Of a stretch of 64,000 bases of DNA, positions 11,105 through 23,250 are shown piece by piece. The position numbers were made by a program, and so were the translations under genes. The notes under the pieces were generated by a model. It searched no databases. It saw only the letters and a program-made list of their open reading frames with translations, and was not told the origin of the DNA. The first letter of the stretch is position 1, and every line of letters starts with the position of its first letter. Source of the DNA: an uncultured Actinomycetes bacterium (GTDB lineage Bacteria > Actinomycetota > Actinomycetes > Nanopelagicales > Nanopelagicaceae); contig CALEGP010000003.1 of assembly GCA_937876245.1 (NCBI GenBank), positions 1 through 64,000 on the forward strand, read 5' to 3'.

Positions 11105-11938
11105 TTATCGTTTCTTGTTCGACTTGCGACGGCGGATAATCATTCGGTCACTTGCTTTTTTCTTGCGGGTGCGGCCCTCTGGCTTCCCCCAAGGTGAAAC
11201 CGGGTGACGACCACCAGAGGTTTTGCCTTCACCACCACCGTGTGGGTGATCAACAGGGTTCATAACAACGCCACGAACGGTTGGTCGAATTCCGAGCCAG
11301 CGCTTGCGGCCTGCTTTTCCGTAATTAATATTTGATTGTTCTGCATTTCCAACTTCACCAATAGTTGCACGGCAGCGAACATCAACGTTGCGAATTTCGC
11401 CAGATGGCATACGCAGTTGCGCATATGGGCCTTCTTTTGCTGCAAGTTGAACAGATGCACCGGCAGAACGAGCAATTTTTGCTCCGCCACCAGGACGAAG
11501 TTCGATTGCGTGAATTATTGTTCCGACTGGAATATTGCGCAGTGGCAAATTATTTCCTGGCTTGATATCAGCAGCAGGGCCATTTTCGATGGCATCGCCT
11601 TGGTTCAGTTTGTTTGGCGCAATGATGTAGCGCTTCTCACCATCTGCGTAATGCAGAAGTGCGATACGAGCTGTGCGGTTTGGGTCGTACTCGATATGAG
11701 CAACCTTTGCCGGGATGCCATCTTTATCATTACGAAGGAAATCTATTAGTCGGTATGCACGCTTGTGGCCGCCACCTTGGTGACGAGTTGTAATTTTTCC
11801 ACTTGCATTACGCCCACCCTTTGAGTGAATTGGGCGAACCAATGACTTCTCAGGAGTTGTGCGTGTGAGTTCAGCAAAGTCCGGGACGCTTGCGCCGCGT
11901 TGACCAGGTGTGGTCGGCTTGAGTTTACGTAGTGCCAT
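11105..11938 (-). CDS. rplB: 50S ribosomal protein L2
   Basis: [19 protein letters not shown]...[44 protein letters not shown]. Confidence 0.98.
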   Translation of the reverse strand: MALRKLKPTTPGQRGASVPDFAELTRTTPEKSLVRPIHSKGGRNASGKITTRHQGGGHKRAYRLIDFLRNDKDGIPAKVAHIEYDPNRTARIALLHYADGEKRYIIAPNKLNQGDAIENGPAADIKPGNNLPLRNIPVGTIIHAIELRPGGGAKIARSAGASVQLAAKEGPYAQLRMPSGEIRNVDVRCRATIGEVGNAEQSNINYGKAGRKRWLGIRPTVRGVVMNPVDHPHGGGEGKTSGGRHPVSPWGKPEGRTRKKKASDRMIIRRRKSNKKR

Positions 11939-11975
11939 TTTTTATTAGTCCTCTTCTTCTTCTCATCCAGCCCCC

Positions 11976-12269
11976 TTAGGAAACTGGACCTCCGAAGATA
12001 TCGATACGGTCACCGGCAGCAACGTGCACGATCGCACGCTTTGTGTCATTGCGCTTTCCAAAACCAACCTTGGTGCGCTTGCGCTTACCTTCGCGGTTCA
12101 TGGTGTTTACGCTCAGAACTTTTACTCCAAATACTTTTTCGACTGCAATCTTGATTTCAGTCTTGTTGGCACGTGGATCAACTAAAAATGTGTACTTGTT
12201 CTCATCCAAAAGTCCGTAAGACTTTTCAGATACAACAGGTGCTAAGAGAATGTCGCGGTAGTCCTTCAT
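11976..12269 (-). CDS. rplW: 50S ribosomal protein L23
   Basis: [60 protein letters not shown]. Confidence 0.97.
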   Translation of the reverse strand: MKDYRDILLAPVVSEKSYGLLDENKYTFLVDPRANKTEIKIAVEKVFGVKVLSVNTMNREGKRKRTKVGFGKRNDTKRAIVHVAAGDRIDIFGGPVS

Positions 12270-12937
12270 GCTGAGACCTCAACTTCGCTCTCTCGGGCAA
12301 CGGCTGTTGCTGACTTATTTGATCCAGTAATGAATTCACGAATGGCTGTTTCGGTGAAAACGATATCGTCGCTAACCAGAACATCGTAAGCATTTAGCTG
12401 ATCATTCACGATTAGGTGCATGTCATCTGCGTTCCGAAGTGAGCGCCAAGCAGTATCTTCCGTGCGAGCAAGGACAACAAGAACATTTTTGCGATCAGAG
12501 AACTGGCGAACGGCAGAAATAGCAGCCTTCGTAGTTGGGCTTTCAACAACTGCATCGATTACATGGATGCGATCTTCGCGCTGACGATCAGAAAGTACGC
12601 CCTTAAGAGCTGCTGCGATCATCTTCTTTGGTGTGCGTTGATCATATGAACGTGGAACTGGTCCATGTGAAACTCCACCATGACGTTGCAAAGGAGCACG
12701 AATCGAACCTTGACGGGCACGACCTGTTCCTTTTTGATTGAAAGGTTTCTTACCTGATCCGCTTACTTCACCACGGTTCTTTGTTTTTGCAGTACCTGCG
12801 CGCGCAGCGGCAAGTTGTGCAACAACTACTTGGTGGATTAGTGGGACATTAGTTTGCACATCGAAAATTTCTGAAGGCAAGTCAATGCTTCCAGTTACCT
12901 TTCCGGCTGCGCTCTTAATATCTACTTTGAGTGACAT
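12266..12937 (-). CDS. rplD: 50S ribosomal protein L4
   Basis: Start trimmed to [48 protein letters not shown]. Confidence 0.95.
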   Translation of the reverse strand: MSLKVDIKSAAGKVTGSIDLPSEIFDVQTNVPLIHQVVVAQLAAARAGTAKTKNRGEVSGSGKKPFNQKGTGRARQGSIRAPLQRHGGVSHGPVPRSYDQRTPKKMIAAALKGVLSDRQREDRIHVIDAVVESPTTKAAISAVRQFSDRKNVLVVLARTEDTAWRSLRNADDMHLIVNDQLNAYDVLVSDDIVFTETAIREFITGSNKSATAVARESEVEVSA

Positions 12938-12941
12938 GGGA

Positions 12942-13634
12942 TTATGCACCTGCCGTTTCAGAAGTTGCCATCTTGGCCGCTGAACGGACGAAGACGATTG
13001 AACCAGTCGGACCAGGAATTGCACCCTTGATTAGAAGAAGTGATTTCTCAGCATCAACTGAATGAACTAGAAGATTTTGTGTAGTAATAGTGTCAACACC
13101 CATACGACCCATCATTTTCTTGCCGCGGAAAACACGACCAGGGGTTGTACGGTTACCGATTGAACCAGGCATCCGGTGCTTACGGTCAACACCGTGAGAA
13201 GCTCCGATACCTGAGAACCCGTGGCGCTTCATAACACCGGCAGAGCCTTTTCCTTTAGAAGTTCCAGTTGCGTCAACAATTTCACCGGCAGCAAATACAT
13301 CTGCTCGAAGTTCTTGACCGACCGTATAAGAGGCAGTATCTGATGTCCGAAGTTCAGCAACTTCTGAACGCGGAGTTACTCCAGCTTTAGCAAAGTGACC
13401 GGCTTCTGGCTTTGTAACTTTGCGAGGATTAATTGCACCGAATGCAAGTTGCACAGCTGTATAGCCATCATTCTCAATGGTACGAATCTGCGTAACAACA
13501 CATGGGCCAGCCTCAACGACAGTTACTGGAACAATTTTATTGTTGGCATCAAAAACTTGGGTCATACCAAGCTTCTTGCCGAGGATGCCTTTTATAGCAG
13601 AGCCTTGGGATTGAACAGTTTTAACGTTAGCCAT
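12942..13634 (-). CDS. rplC: 50S ribosomal protein L3
   Basis: [37 protein letters not shown]...[28 protein letters not shown]. Confidence 0.97.
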   Translation of the reverse strand: MANVKTVQSQGSAIKGILGKKLGMTQVFDANNKIVPVTVVEAGPCVVTQIRTIENDGYTAVQLAFGAINPRKVTKPEAGHFAKAGVTPRSEVAELRTSDTASYTVGQELRADVFAAGEIVDATGTSKGKGSAGVMKRHGFSGIGASHGVDRKHRMPGSIGNRTTPGRVFRGKKMMGRMGVDTITTQNLLVHSVDAEKSLLLIKGAIPGPTGSIVFVRSAAKMATSETAGA

Positions 13635-13647
13635 TTGTCATATCCCC

Positions 13648-13956
13648 TTAGAGCTTTATCTCAATGTCAACGCCGGCTGGAAGGTCGAGGCGCATCAACG
13701 AGTCAACTGTTTTAGGAGTTGGATCGATGATGTCGATTAGGCGCTTATGTGTGCGCATCTCGAAATGTTCACGGCTATCTTTATATTTATGAGGAGAGCG
13801 AATAACACAAAAGGTGTTCTTCTCTGTTGGCAATGGAACTGGGCCTGCGACAGTCGCCCCGGTGCGCTCAACAGTTTCTACGATCTTCTTCGCAGATGTG
13901 TCGATCACTTCGTGGTCATACGCCTTAAGCCGAATGCGGATCTTTTGTCCCGCCAT
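13648..13956 (-). CDS. rpsJ: 30S ribosomal protein S10
   Basis: [76 protein letters not shown]. Confidence 0.98.
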   Translation of the reverse strand: MAGQKIRIRLKAYDHEVIDTSAKKIVETVERTGATVAGPVPLPTEKNTFCVIRSPHKYKDSREHFEMRTHKRLIDIIDPTPKTVDSLMRLDLPAGVDIEIKL

Positions 13957-14064
13957 TTGCTTCTCCTTTTTTCTCTGAACTGCTTGTAAAAACCTTGAAA
14001 ACCTATTTTTAAATCTTGTTTAATGATTGGCCCCTTACGAAGCCAATCATCGAAACACTTCTGA

Positions 14065-15258
14065 TTACTTGAGGATCTTTGTTACTCGACCTGCTCCTAC
14101 AGTGCGGCCACCTTCGCGAATAGCGAAACGTAGGCCCTCTTCCATAGCGATTGGTTGAATAAGAACAACAGCCATTTCAGTGTTATCGCCAGGCATAACC
14201 ATTTCTGTTCCTGCTGGAAGAGTTACGATTCCTGTTACATCAGTTGTACGGAAGTAGAACTGAGGACGATAGTTATTGAAGAATGGTGTGTGACGTCCGC
14301 CTTCATCCTTTGAAAGGATGTAAGCATTCGCAGAGAATTCAGTGTGTGGAGTGATTGTGCCTGGCTTGCAAACAACCTGGCCACGTTCTACATCTTCACG
14401 CTTTGTTCCACGAAGAAGAAGTCCAACATTCTCACCAGCTTGACCTTCGTCAAGTAGCTTGCGGAACATTTCAACACCTGTAACGGTTGTCTTCTGTGAA
14501 TCGGGACGGATACCAACGATTTCAACTTCCTCGTTGACTTTAACAATGCCGCGCTCGATACGACCAGTTACAACAGTTCCACGACCTGTGATTGTGAAAA
14601 CATCTTCTACTGGCATCAAGAATGGCTTATCAACTTCACGAACTGGCTGTGGGATAAAGCTATCTACAGCAGCCATAAGTTCTATGATTGATTCTGCCCA
14701 CTTGGCATCTCCTTCAAGAGCCTTAAGTGCTGATACGCGAACGATTGGTGTGTCATCTCCTGGGAATTCGTACTTGCTTAGGAGTTCACGAACTTCCATT
14801 TCAACGAGTTCAAGAATTTCTTCATCGTCAACCATGTCTGACTTGTTAAGAGCAACAACGATTGATGGAACGCCAACCTGACGAGCAAGTAGAACGTGCT
14901 CCTTGGTCTGAGGCATTGGACCATCTGTTGCAGCTACTACAAGAATTGCACCGTCCATTTGAGCAGCGCCGGTAATCATATTCTTGATGTAGTCAGCGTG
15001 GCCTGGACAGTCAACGTGTGCATAGTGACGCGCTTCTGTTTGGTATTCGATATGCGCAATAGAAATTGTTATTCCACGGGCGCGCTCTTCTGGTGCCTTA
15101 TCGATTTGATCGAATGGTGTGAATGGGTTTACATCAGGATACTTATCGTGAAGTACCTTTGAGATCGCAGCAGTAAGAGTGGTCTTACCGTGATCGATGT
15201 GACCGATTGTGCCAATGTTTACGTGCGGCTTATTCCGCTCGAACTTTGCCTTTGCCAC
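14065..15258 (-). CDS. tuf: Elongation factor Tu
   Basis: [59 protein letters not shown]. Confidence 0.99.
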   Translation of the reverse strand: MAKAKFERNKPHVNIGTIGHIDHGKTTLTAAISKVLHDKYPDVNPFTPFDQIDKAPEERARGITISIAHIEYQTEARHYAHVDCPGHADYIKNMITGAAQMDGAILVVAATDGPMPQTKEHVLLARQVGVPSIVVALNKSDMVDDEEILELVEMEVRELLSKYEFPGDDTPIVRVSALKALEGDAKWAESIIELMAAVDSFIPQPVREVDKPFLMPVEDVFTITGRGTVVTGRIERGIVKVNEEVEIVGIRPDSQKTTVTGVEMFRKLLDEGQAGENVGLLLRGTKREDVERGQVVCKPGTITPHTEFSANAYILSKDEGGRHTPFFNNYRPQFYFRTTDVTGIVTLPAGTEMVMPGDNTEMAVVLIQPIAMEEGLRFAIREGGRTVGAGRVTKILK

Positions 15259-15333
15259 TTTTTCCTCCTGTTGGTTCTTTTAGTTTGTTAGTTAGGTTGT
15301 TTTCGTTTGCCGATTCGCAACTGTTCTTAGCGA

Positions 15334-17436
15334 TTACTCGCCGCGAACCTTTGCGATGATTTCCTTCGCGACCGCGGCTGGAACCTCGGCATACGAATCA
15401 AATTGCATGCTGTAGCTTGCGCGACCTTGTGTTCTGCTTCGCAGATCTCCGACATAGCCGAACATCTCTGATAACGGAACAACAGCTTTGACAATACGAG
15501 CGCCTGAGCGCTCATCCATGGATTGAATTTGGCCGCGGCGAGAGTTGAGATCGCCGATGACATCGCCCATGAAATCTTCTGGAGTAATAACTTCTACTGA
15601 CATAACTGGTTCCAGAATTACTGGTCCAGCAAGGCGTGAAGCCTCTCTGAATGCTTGAAGTCCGGCAATTTTGAATGCAAGCTCTGATGAGTCAACGTCG
15701 TGATAAGCGCCGTCAAGAAGAGTTACACGAACATCAACTAGTGGATAACCAGCTAGTGGACCGTTTGCCATTCCCTCTTTACAACCAACATCTACTGATG
15801 GAATATATTCTCTAGGAATACGGCCACCGGTGATCTTGTTTACGAATTCGTAGCTTTGCTCGCTTCCGGTTGGAAGCGGCTCAATTGCAATTTGAACTTT
15901 TGCGAATTGACCTGATCCGCCAGATTGCTTCTTGTGGGTGTAGTCATATCGATCAACTGGCTTGCGAAGAGTTTCACGGTAAGCAACTTGTGGCTTACCA
16001 ACATTTGCTTCCACTTTGAATTCGCGGCGCATACGGTCAACAAGAATTTCAAGGTGTAGTTCGCCCATGCCAGAGATGATTGTTTGGCCAGTCTCTTCAT
16101 CTGACTTCACGTGGAATGTTGGATCTTCTTCTGCCAGGCGTTGAATAGCAATACCAAGTTTTTCTTGGTCAGCTTTGGTCTTTGGTTCGATTGCTACAGA
16201 GATAACTGGAGCTGGGAAGTCCATTGATTCAAGAATTACAGGCTTATTTGGATCACAGAGAGTGTCTCCTGTTGTGGTGTTTTTAAGTCCCATAACGGCG
16301 ATGATCATTCCTGCGCCAGCTGAATCTTTTTCTTCACGCTTATTGGCGTGCATCTGATAAATCTTTCCAATTCGTTCTTTATTATCTTTTGTTGAGTTAA
16401 GAATTGCGGTTCCGGTATCTAGGCGACCAGAGTAAATACGAACAAAAGTTAGTTTTCCAAGGTGTGGATCTGACATGATCTTGAAAGCCAGCGCTGAGAA
16501 CGGCTCTGAATCTGCAGGTTGACGCTCTACTTCAACTTCTGGATCGCCCATCTTGTGACCAACAATTGCGGAAATATCTAGTGGGCTTGGCAGGTAGCGG
16601 TTAACTGCATCAAGCATTGGCTGAACGCCCTTGTTCTTGAAAGCTGAACCAGTAAGAACTGGTGTTAATTTGTCAGCAAGAGTTGCACGGCGAATACCCG
16701 CAATAATTTCTTCATCAGATAGCTCAATACCCTCGAGGTATTTTTCCATGATTGCATCATCTGCGTCAGCAAGTGTTTCCAAAAGATTATGACGAGCCGT
16801 CTTAGCCTCTTCCACCATTTCTGCTGGGATTTCTTCAATGATGTAATCTTCGCCTTTTTTAGTTTCGCCTGGCCAGACAAGCGCCTTCATTGCAATTAGA
16901 TCAATGACGCCACTGAAGTCTCCTTCGGAGCCAATCGGAAGTTGCAGAACTAGTGCAATCGCATTTAGGCGAGTTCCGATCATGTCTACGCAGCGTTGGA
17001 ATGAAGCTCCAGTGCGGTCCAACTTATTTACAAAACAAATACGAGGCACGTTATAGCGATCAGCTTGACGCCAAACGGTTTCTGATTGTGGTTCTACGCC
17101 AGCAACACCATCAAATACACATACTGCACCGTCTAGGACTCGAAGCGAACGTTCAACCTCTACCGTAAAATCCACGTGGCCAGGAGTATCGATAATGTTA
17201 ATTAGGTGGTCTTTCCAAACACAAGTTGTTGCAGCAGACGTAATTGTGATTCCGCGCTCCTGCTCTTGCTCCATCCAGTCCATAGTGGCGCCGCCATCAT
17301 GAACTTCACCAATTTTGTAGTTAATACCGGTGTAGAAAAGGATTCGCTCAGTTGTCGTGGTTTTACCCGCGTCAATATGCGCCATGATTCCAATGTTGCG
17401 AACCTTGGCTAGGTCGATTGCTGCTTCTACGGCCAC
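15334..17436 (-). CDS. fusA: Elongation factor G
   Basis: [60 protein letters not shown]. Confidence 0.99.
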   Translation of the reverse strand: MAVEAAIDLAKVRNIGIMAHIDAGKTTTTERILFYTGINYKIGEVHDGGATMDWMEQEQERGITITSAATTCVWKDHLINIIDTPGHVDFTVEVERSLRVLDGAVCVFDGVAGVEPQSETVWRQADRYNVPRICFVNKLDRTGASFQRCVDMIGTRLNAIALVLQLPIGSEGDFSGVIDLIAMKALVWPGETKKGEDYIIEEIPAEMVEEAKTARHNLLETLADADDAIMEKYLEGIELSDEEIIAGIRRATLADKLTPVLTGSAFKNKGVQPMLDAVNRYLPSPLDISAIVGHKMGDPEVEVERQPADSEPFSALAFKIMSDPHLGKLTFVRIYSGRLDTGTAILNSTKDNKERIGKIYQMHANKREEKDSAGAGMIIAVMGLKNTTTGDTLCDPNKPVILESMDFPAPVISVAIEPKTKADQEKLGIAIQRLAEEDPTFHVKSDEETGQTIISGMGELHLEILVDRMRREFKVEANVGKPQVAYRETLRKPVDRYDYTHKKQSGGSGQFAKVQIAIEPLPTGSEQSYEFVNKITGGRIPREYIPSVDVGCKEGMANGPLAGYPLVDVRVTLLDGAYHDVDSSELAFKIAGLQAFREASRLAGPVILEPVMSVEVITPEDFMGDVIGDLNSRRGQIQSMDERSGARIVKAVVPLSEMFGYVGDLRSRTQGRASYSMQFDSYAEVPAAVAKEIIAKVRGE

Positions 17437-17479
17437 GTTGCGAGTCTCCTTATTAGTTTCTGAAAGTTAGTTTCTGGAT

Positions 17480-17953
17480 TTACCAGCGGTAGTGTGCAAA
17501 AGCTTTGTTGGCTTCAGCCATCTTGTGAGTGTCTTCGCGCTTCTTTACAGCTGCGCCGAGACCATTTGATGCATCAAGTAATTCATTTTGTAAGCGCTCT
17601 GCCATTGACTTTTCGCGGCGTTGACGTGAGTAGTCAATCATCCAGCGAAGTGCAAGAGTTGTTGCGCGTCCTGCTTTAACTTCCAAAGGCACTTGGTATG
17701 TAGCTCCACCAACTCGGCGAGATTTAACTTCAAGTGTTGGCTTTACGTTATCTAGTGCGCGCTTCAAAGTAATTACTGGATCTGTTCCGCCAGTCTTTTC
17801 ACGGCATCCTTCAAGTGCTTGATAAACAATTGCTTCAGCAGTTGAACGCTTACCATGAATTAAAATTTTATTTATTAGCGCAGTAACAACAGGTGAGTTG
17901 TAAACCGGATCGGCAACGACCGGGCGCTTAGTTATAGGACCTTTACGTGGCAT
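17480..17953 (-). CDS. rpsG: 30S ribosomal protein S7
   Basis: [40 protein letters not shown]...AHYRW. Confidence 0.98.
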   Translation of the reverse strand: MPRKGPITKRPVVADPVYNSPVVTALINKILIHGKRSTAEAIVYQALEGCREKTGGTDPVITLKRALDNVKPTLEVKSRRVGGATYQVPLEVKAGRATTLALRWMIDYSRQRREKSMAERLQNELLDASNGLGAAVKKREDTHKMAEANKAFAHYRW

Positions 17954-18327
17954 TACTTCTTCTCTCTCTTTGCACCATAACGGCTACGTGATTGCTTACG
18001 ATCCTTAACACCTTGGGTATCTAGTGACCCGCGAACGATTTTGTAACGAACACCCGGAAGATCTTTAACACGGCCACCACGAACAAGAACGATTGAGTGC
18101 TCTTGTAAGTTATGTCCTTCTCCAGGAATGTATGCAGTTACTTCCATGCCACTTGTAAGACGTACACGTGCAACTTTACGAAGCGCAGAGTTTGGCTTCT
18201 TTGGAGTTGTTGTATAAACACGAGTACAAACACCTCGACGTTGCGGACTGCCTTTAAGTGCAGGCGTGCTTGTCTTGGTTATCTTTTCTGCGCGACCCTT
18301 ACGGACCAGCTGCTGAATTGTTGGCAC
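17953..18327 (-). CDS. rpsL: 30S ribosomal protein S12
   Basis: [12 protein letters not shown] (GTG start); [31 protein letters not shown]. Confidence 0.96.
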   Translation of the reverse strand: MPTIQQLVRKGRAEKITKTSTPALKGSPQRRGVCTRVYTTTPKKPNSALRKVARVRLTSGMEVTAYIPGEGHNLQEHSIVLVRGGRVKDLPGVRYKIVRGSLDTQGVKDRKQSRSRYGAKREKK

Positions 18328-18620
18328 TTCTTCTCCGTTCATTACTGCGTTGCAATTTTGTTTTTAACGCTTGTTTTCCGCTTGTTTCTCGACCCACGCG
18401 GTCGGGTGTGTTGACCCAACTTCGTAAATTTCGGCAATTACTTTTTCAAGTTATTACAGACGGTTACATGCGCTCAATTCAAAAAAGAGCAGACGAGGAT
18501 GATAGCCCGACAAACCTCATGCGGTCAAAACGGGTTTTACTCCTAGCCCCCCAAAAACGCCGGTAAATCCCAAATCCGACACGCCGATGGCTTTTCAGCC
18601 ATTCCGCCTATGGTTAAGGC

Positions 18621-19280
18621 ATGAAAATGGCCGAAAAAGCTCAACTTGCCAAGCCTAAAGGGCGAGGCCTGATCCACCTGGTGATGTCCCCCATCTCACT
18701 CGTAGCTGGTTTGGTCCTGATTACGACCGCAGAGCAACTTCAAGGTCGAATTACCCTCGGAATCTTCACTCTCACGGCCGTAACGCTCTTTACCTGCAGC
18801 GCCCTCTACCACCGGGTCAAATGGCAAGAGAAATACCGGGCCCTCTGGCGTCGTATCGATCATGCAAACATTCCAATATTGATTGCCGGTACATATACCC
18901 CCTTTTCGGTATACCTACTCGACAAAGATCAGGCGATCATTCTGCTCTCATGCGTTTGGGGCGGTGCAATTATGACCGCACTAATTCGCGTGCTCTGGCT
19001 TGGCGCCCCCCGCTGGGTTTATGTACCGCTCTATATTGCATTGGGTTGGGCAGCCATATTTTTTCTTCCAACTTTTTGGCGAACTGGTGGCGTTGCAATT
19101 TTCTTACTAATTTTGTTGGGTGGAATCTTCTATACCGCCGGTGGAATTATTTATGCAATTAAAAAACCGAATATATCCATAAACTGGTTTGGTTTTCATG
19201 AACTTTTCCACGCACTTACGGCCGCAGCTTTCGTTTCACATTTCGTTGGCGCGGTGTTGGTTGTATTTCTAAATAAATAG
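18621..19280 (+). CDS. Hemolysin III / PAQR-family integral membrane protein
   Basis: TM-rich with SALYHRVKW, RRIDHANIPILIAGTYTPF and HELFHALTAAAFVSHFV, HlyIII family signatures. Confidence 0.88.
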   Translation: MKMAEKAQLAKPKGRGLIHLVMSPISLVAGLVLITTAEQLQGRITLGIFTLTAVTLFTCSALYHRVKWQEKYRALWRRIDHANIPILIAGTYTPFSVYLLDKDQAIILLSCVWGGAIMTALIRVLWLGAPRWVYVPLYIALGWAAIFFLPTFWRTGGVAIFLLILLGGIFYTAGGIIYAIKKPNISINWFGFHELFHALTAAAFVSHFVGAVLVVFLNK

Positions 19281-19374
19281 GGCTTTGGAAGTTGATTAAT
19301 TACCAGAAGAATTGGAAATATTATCGTTCTCAATAAGAATTAAGAAATTACTAAGTCATACTAAAACCTCAACA

Positions 19375-19411
19375 AAAAGCCCCGGTGCAATTAACGCCGG
19401 GGCTTTTAAAT
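19375..19411. terminator. Bidirectional Rho-independent terminator between hlyIII-like and rpoC
   Basis: aaaaagccccggtgcaattaacgccggggctttta hairpin with flanking A/T tracts between convergent genes. Confidence 0.85.
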
Positions 19412-19419
19412 TAAATTGT

Positions 19420-22400
19420 TTAGCGAGTTTCGAACTCATCCAAACGAACTGCTTCACCTGACCCTTGAGTTTCAAATGGGGTGAAGTCGTATTCATCATA
19501 AGCAGCATAAACCGCAGCCTTTGCTTCTTCTGTTGGTTCGACTCGAACGTTGCGGTATCGAGCAAGCCCGGTACCAGCTGGAATCAACTTACCGATAATT
19601 ACATTCTCTTTAAGACCGAGCAATGGATCGCTCTTCTCAGATAGCGCAGCATCAGTTAGTACCTTCGTAGTCTCCTGGAATGAAGCTGCTGACAACCATG
19701 ATTCGGTTGCAAGCGAAGCTTTTGTGATACCCATAAGTTCAGGGCGACCAGATGCGGCCTTGCCACCGGTTGAGACAACACGACGGTTCTCGGTTTCGAA
19801 ACGACCACGTTCTACTAGCTCTCCTGGAAGTAGATCGGCATCGCCCGGTTCAAGCACTGTTATGCGCTTTAGCATTTGGCGAACAATAATTTCGATGTGC
19901 TTATCGTGGATAGATACACCTTGAGAACGATAAACCTCTTGGATTTCGGTCACTAGGTGAATCTGTGTTTGACGTGGACCAAGAATACGAAGCACTTGCT
20001 TCGGATCAATCGCGCCAACAACCATCTGCTGACCAACTCCAACGCGCATACCATCTTCAACTTTTAGTTTTTGACGACGAGTGATTGGGTAAGCGACTGG
20101 CTCGCTGCCATCTTCTGGCGTAACGATTATCTTCTTGCCCTTCGCATCTTCAAGGAAGCTAACCACGCCTGCTGTTTCTGCGATTGGCGCAACACCCTTA
20201 GGTGTGCGAGCTTCGAAGAGTTCCACAATACGAGGAAGACCATGGGTGATGTCGTCTCCTGCAACGCCGCCGGTGTGGAAAGTACGCATAGTTAACTGGG
20301 TACCTGGCTCACCAATTGATTGAGCTGCAATGATTCCAACAGCTTCGCCGACATCTACCAACTTGCCCGCAGCCATTGAACGGCCGTAGCACATTGCGCA
20401 TTGCCCAACTTTGCTGTCGCAAGTTAGAACTGAACGAACTTTGACTTCACCGATTCCTGCTGCAACAAGGGTATCAATATTCTTGTCACCAAGGTCAGTA
20501 CCGGACGAAAGGATAACTTTGCCATTTTGAACTGCATCTTCAGCCAAGTTACGGCCGAAAAGTGAAGTTTCAACATGATCATCGCGAACTAATTCGCCCG
20601 CTGAATCAAGTGCAGCAATCTTCAAGGTTAGACCTCGATCAGTTCCGCAATCTTCTTCGCGAATAATTACATCCTGTGCCACGTCGCAAAGACGACGAGT
20701 TAGGTATCCGGAGTCAGCAGTACGTAGCGCGGTATCAGCAAGACCCTTACGAGCACCGTGAGTTGCAATGAAGTACTCAAGAACTGAAAGTCCTTCACGG
20801 AAGTTTGACTTAATCGGACGAGGAATAATTTCACCCTTTGGGTTCGCTACCAGACCACGCATACCTGCGATCTGACGAACTTGCATCATGTTTCCACGTG
20901 CACCGGAGTAAACCATCATCCAAACTGGGTTGGTCTTTGGGAAGTTATCTTCCATCGCCTTTGCAACATCTGTTGTTGCATTTGTCCAAATTTCAATAAG
21001 CTCTTGACGACGCTCATCATCGGTAATCAGGCCCTTTTCATACTGGCTCTGCACCTTTTCGGCTTTAATTTCATAACCATCCAAGATTTCTTGCTTCTTG
21101 GCAGGTGTAACAACATCTTCAATCGCAATTGTGATGCCAGCGCGAGTTGCCCAGTAGAAACCAAGTGATTTCAGCTCATCAAGAGTCTGTGCGACCTTAA
21201 CCTTTGCAAATCCTTCGGCTAGATCATCAACAATCTGACCAAGAAGTTTCTTAGTTACGTCATAGTCAACAAACTTGTAACCTTCTGGCAAGATTTCATT
21301 AAAGAGAGCTCGACCTAGAGTTGTTTCACGAATTTCAGATACTCCACTATGAGTCAAGCGAATTTTGATCCTTGCTTGCATTGTTAGTGAATTACGGTCA
21401 TATGCCATCAACGCTTCAGCAATTGAACCGAAAGCGCGGCCTTCACCAAGTTCATTTTCGCGAAGTGAAGTCAGGAAGTAAAGGCCAAGAACCATGTCCT
21501 GGGTAGGAGATGTAATTGGTCGCCCTGAAGCAGGTGACAAAATATTGTTACTTGAAAGCATTAGTACGCGAGCTTCTGCTTGTGCTTCTGCTGACAGAGG
21601 TAGGTGAACAGCCATCTGGTCACCGTCGAAGTCTGCGTTAAATGCAGTACAAACGAGTGGGTGAATTTGAATTGCTTTACCTTCAACCAATTGTGGTTCG
21701 AAAGCTTGAATTCCTAGGCGGTGAAGAGTAGGTGCGCGGTTAAGAAGTACCGGATGCTCTGCAATCACTTCTTCTAAGACATCCCACACAACAGGACGAG
21801 CACGCTCGACCATACGTTTTGCGGATTTGATGTTCTGTGCGTGATTGAGGTCAACCAAGCGCTTCATTACGAAAGGCTTGAAGAGCTCGAGCGCCATTTG
21901 CTTTGGCAGACCGCATTGGTGCAATTTAAGTTGCGGACCAACAACGATTACTGAACGGCCTGAATAATCCACGCGCTTTCCGAGCAAGTTCTGGCGGAAA
22001 CGCCCTTGCTTACCCTTAAGCATGTCTGAAAGTGATTTAAGTGGACGATTTCCTGGTCCAGTTACTGGACGACCACGGCGACCGTTATCAAATAGCGCAT
22101 CAACTGCTTCTTGCAACATACGCTTTTCATTGTTGACGATAATTTCAGGAGCGCCGAGATCTGCAAGTCGCTTCAAACGATTGTTACGGTTGATGACACG
22201 ACGATAAAGATCATTTAGATCTGAGGTTGCAAAACGACCGCCATCTAATTGAACCATTGGACGTAGATCTGGTGGAATAACTGGAACGCAATCCAGAACC
22301 ATTGATGCCGGATGATTGCTGGTATTTAGGAAAGAAGATACGACCTTCAAACGCTTGATTGCGCGAGTCTTCTTCTGACCTTTACCTGTTTGTGCAAGCT

Positions 22401-23235
22401 CGGTAAGCATTTCATATTCACTTTGTAGATCAAAAGTTTCTAGGCGGTGCTTGATTGCAGCAGCACCCATAGAACCTTTGAAATAGACACCAAAACGAAT
22501 CGTTAGTTCACGATATAAAGACTCGTCGCCCTCAAGATCCTGAACCTTCAAATTCTTGAAGCGAGCCCAAACCGTGTCCAAGCGATCTAGTTCACGTTGC
22601 GATTTATCACGGATTACTTTTAATTCACGTTCAGCCGCTTCGCGAACCTTGCGCTTAACATCAGCTTTTTCGCCAGCAGCTTCTAGTTCAGCAGTATCTG
22701 CTTCTAGCTTCTTTTGGCGAGCATCTAGGTCACCATCGCGACGAGTTTCAATCTTCTTCTTATCTGCACCAAGGCGTTTTTCAAGTGCTGGTAGATCTTC
22801 AGCGCGAGCTTCGGTATCCACTTCGGTGATCATGTAAGCAGCAAAATAAATAACTTTTTCCAGATCCTTAGGAGCAAGGTCTAGTAAGTAGCCAAGGCGA
22901 GATGGAACGCCCTTGAAATACCAGATATGAGTAACTGGTGCTGCAAGTTCGATATGACCCATACGTTCACGACGAACTTTTGCGCGAGTAACTTCAACAC
23001 CGCAACGCTCGCAAATAATTCCCTTGAAACGGACACGCTTGTACTTACCGCAATAACATTCCCAGTCACGAGTAGGTCCGAAGATCTTTTCGTCGAAGAG
23101 TCCATCCTTCTCTGGCTTGAGGGTTCGATAATTAATGGTCTCTGGTTTCTTTACTTCACCAAAAGACCATCCACGAATATTTTCTGTCGAGGCTAAGCCG
23201 ATTCGCAGTTCATCAAAAAAGTTAACATCTAACAT
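19420..23235 (-). CDS. rpoC: DNA-directed RNA polymerase subunit beta'
   Basis: [32 protein letters not shown] catalytic motif; zinc-binding [22 protein letters not shown]. Confidence 0.99.
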   Translation of the reverse strand: MLDVNFFDELRIGLASTENIRGWSFGEVKKPETINYRTLKPEKDGLFDEKIFGPTRDWECYCGKYKRVRFKGIICERCGVEVTRAKVRRERMGHIELAAPVTHIWYFKGVPSRLGYLLDLAPKDLEKVIYFAAYMITEVDTEARAEDLPALEKRLGADKKKIETRRDGDLDARQKKLEADTAELEAAGEKADVKRKVREAAERELKVIRDKSQRELDRLDTVWARFKNLKVQDLEGDESLYRELTIRFGVYFKGSMGAAAIKHRLETFDLQSEYEMLTELAQTGKGQKKTRAIKRLKVVSSFLNTSNHPASMVLDCVPVIPPDLRPMVQLDGGRFATSDLNDLYRRVINRNNRLKRLADLGAPEIIVNNEKRMLQEAVDALFDNGRRGRPVTGPGNRPLKSLSDMLKGKQGRFRQNLLGKRVDYSGRSVIVVGPQLKLHQCGLPKQMALELFKPFVMKRLVDLNHAQNIKSAKRMVERARPVVWDVLEEVIAEHPVLLNRAPTLHRLGIQAFEPQLVEGKAIQIHPLVCTAFNADFDGDQMAVHLPLSAEAQAEARVLMLSSNNILSPASGRPITSPTQDMVLGLYFLTSLRENELGEGRAFGSIAEALMAYDRNSLTMQARIKIRLTHSGVSEIRETTLGRALFNEILPEGYKFVDYDVTKKLLGQIVDDLAEGFAKVKVAQTLDELKSLGFYWATRAGITIAIEDVVTPAKKQEILDGYEIKAEKVQSQYEKGLITDDERRQELIEIWTNATTDVAKAMEDNFPKTNPVWMMVYSGARGNMMQVRQIAGMRGLVANPKGEIIPRPIKSNFREGLSVLEYFIATHGARKGLADTALRTADSGYLTRRLCDVAQDVIIREEDCGTDRGLTLKIAALDSAGELVRDDHVETSLFGRNLAEDAVQNGKVILSSGTDLGDKNIDTLVAAGIGEVKVRSVLTCDSKVGQCAMCYGRSMAAGKLVDVGEAVGIIAAQSIGEPGTQLTMRTFHTGGVAGDDITHGLPRIVELFEARTPKGVAPIAETAGVVSFLEDAKGKKIIVTPEDGSEPVAYPITRRQKLKVEDGMRVGVGQQMVVGAIDPKQVLRILGPRQTQIHLVTEIQEVYRSQGVSIHDKHIEIIVRQMLKRITVLEPGDADLLPGELVERGRFETENRRVVSTGGKAASGRPELMGITKASLATESWLSAASFQETTKVLTDAALSEKSDPLLGLKENVIIGKLIPAGTGLARYRNVRVEPTEEAKAAVYAAYDEYDFTPFETQGSGEAVRLDEFETR

Positions 23236-23250
23236 TTTTTATCCCTCTCC

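Noticed and set aside
22556-22837. Ser/Arg-rich plus-strand ORFs inside rpoC, rpoB, tuf and rplL (for example 24221..24526, 14459..14881, 26915..27355)
   Set aside because: Complementary-strand ORFs of highly conserved genes with biased codon usage; no start-site or domain evidence
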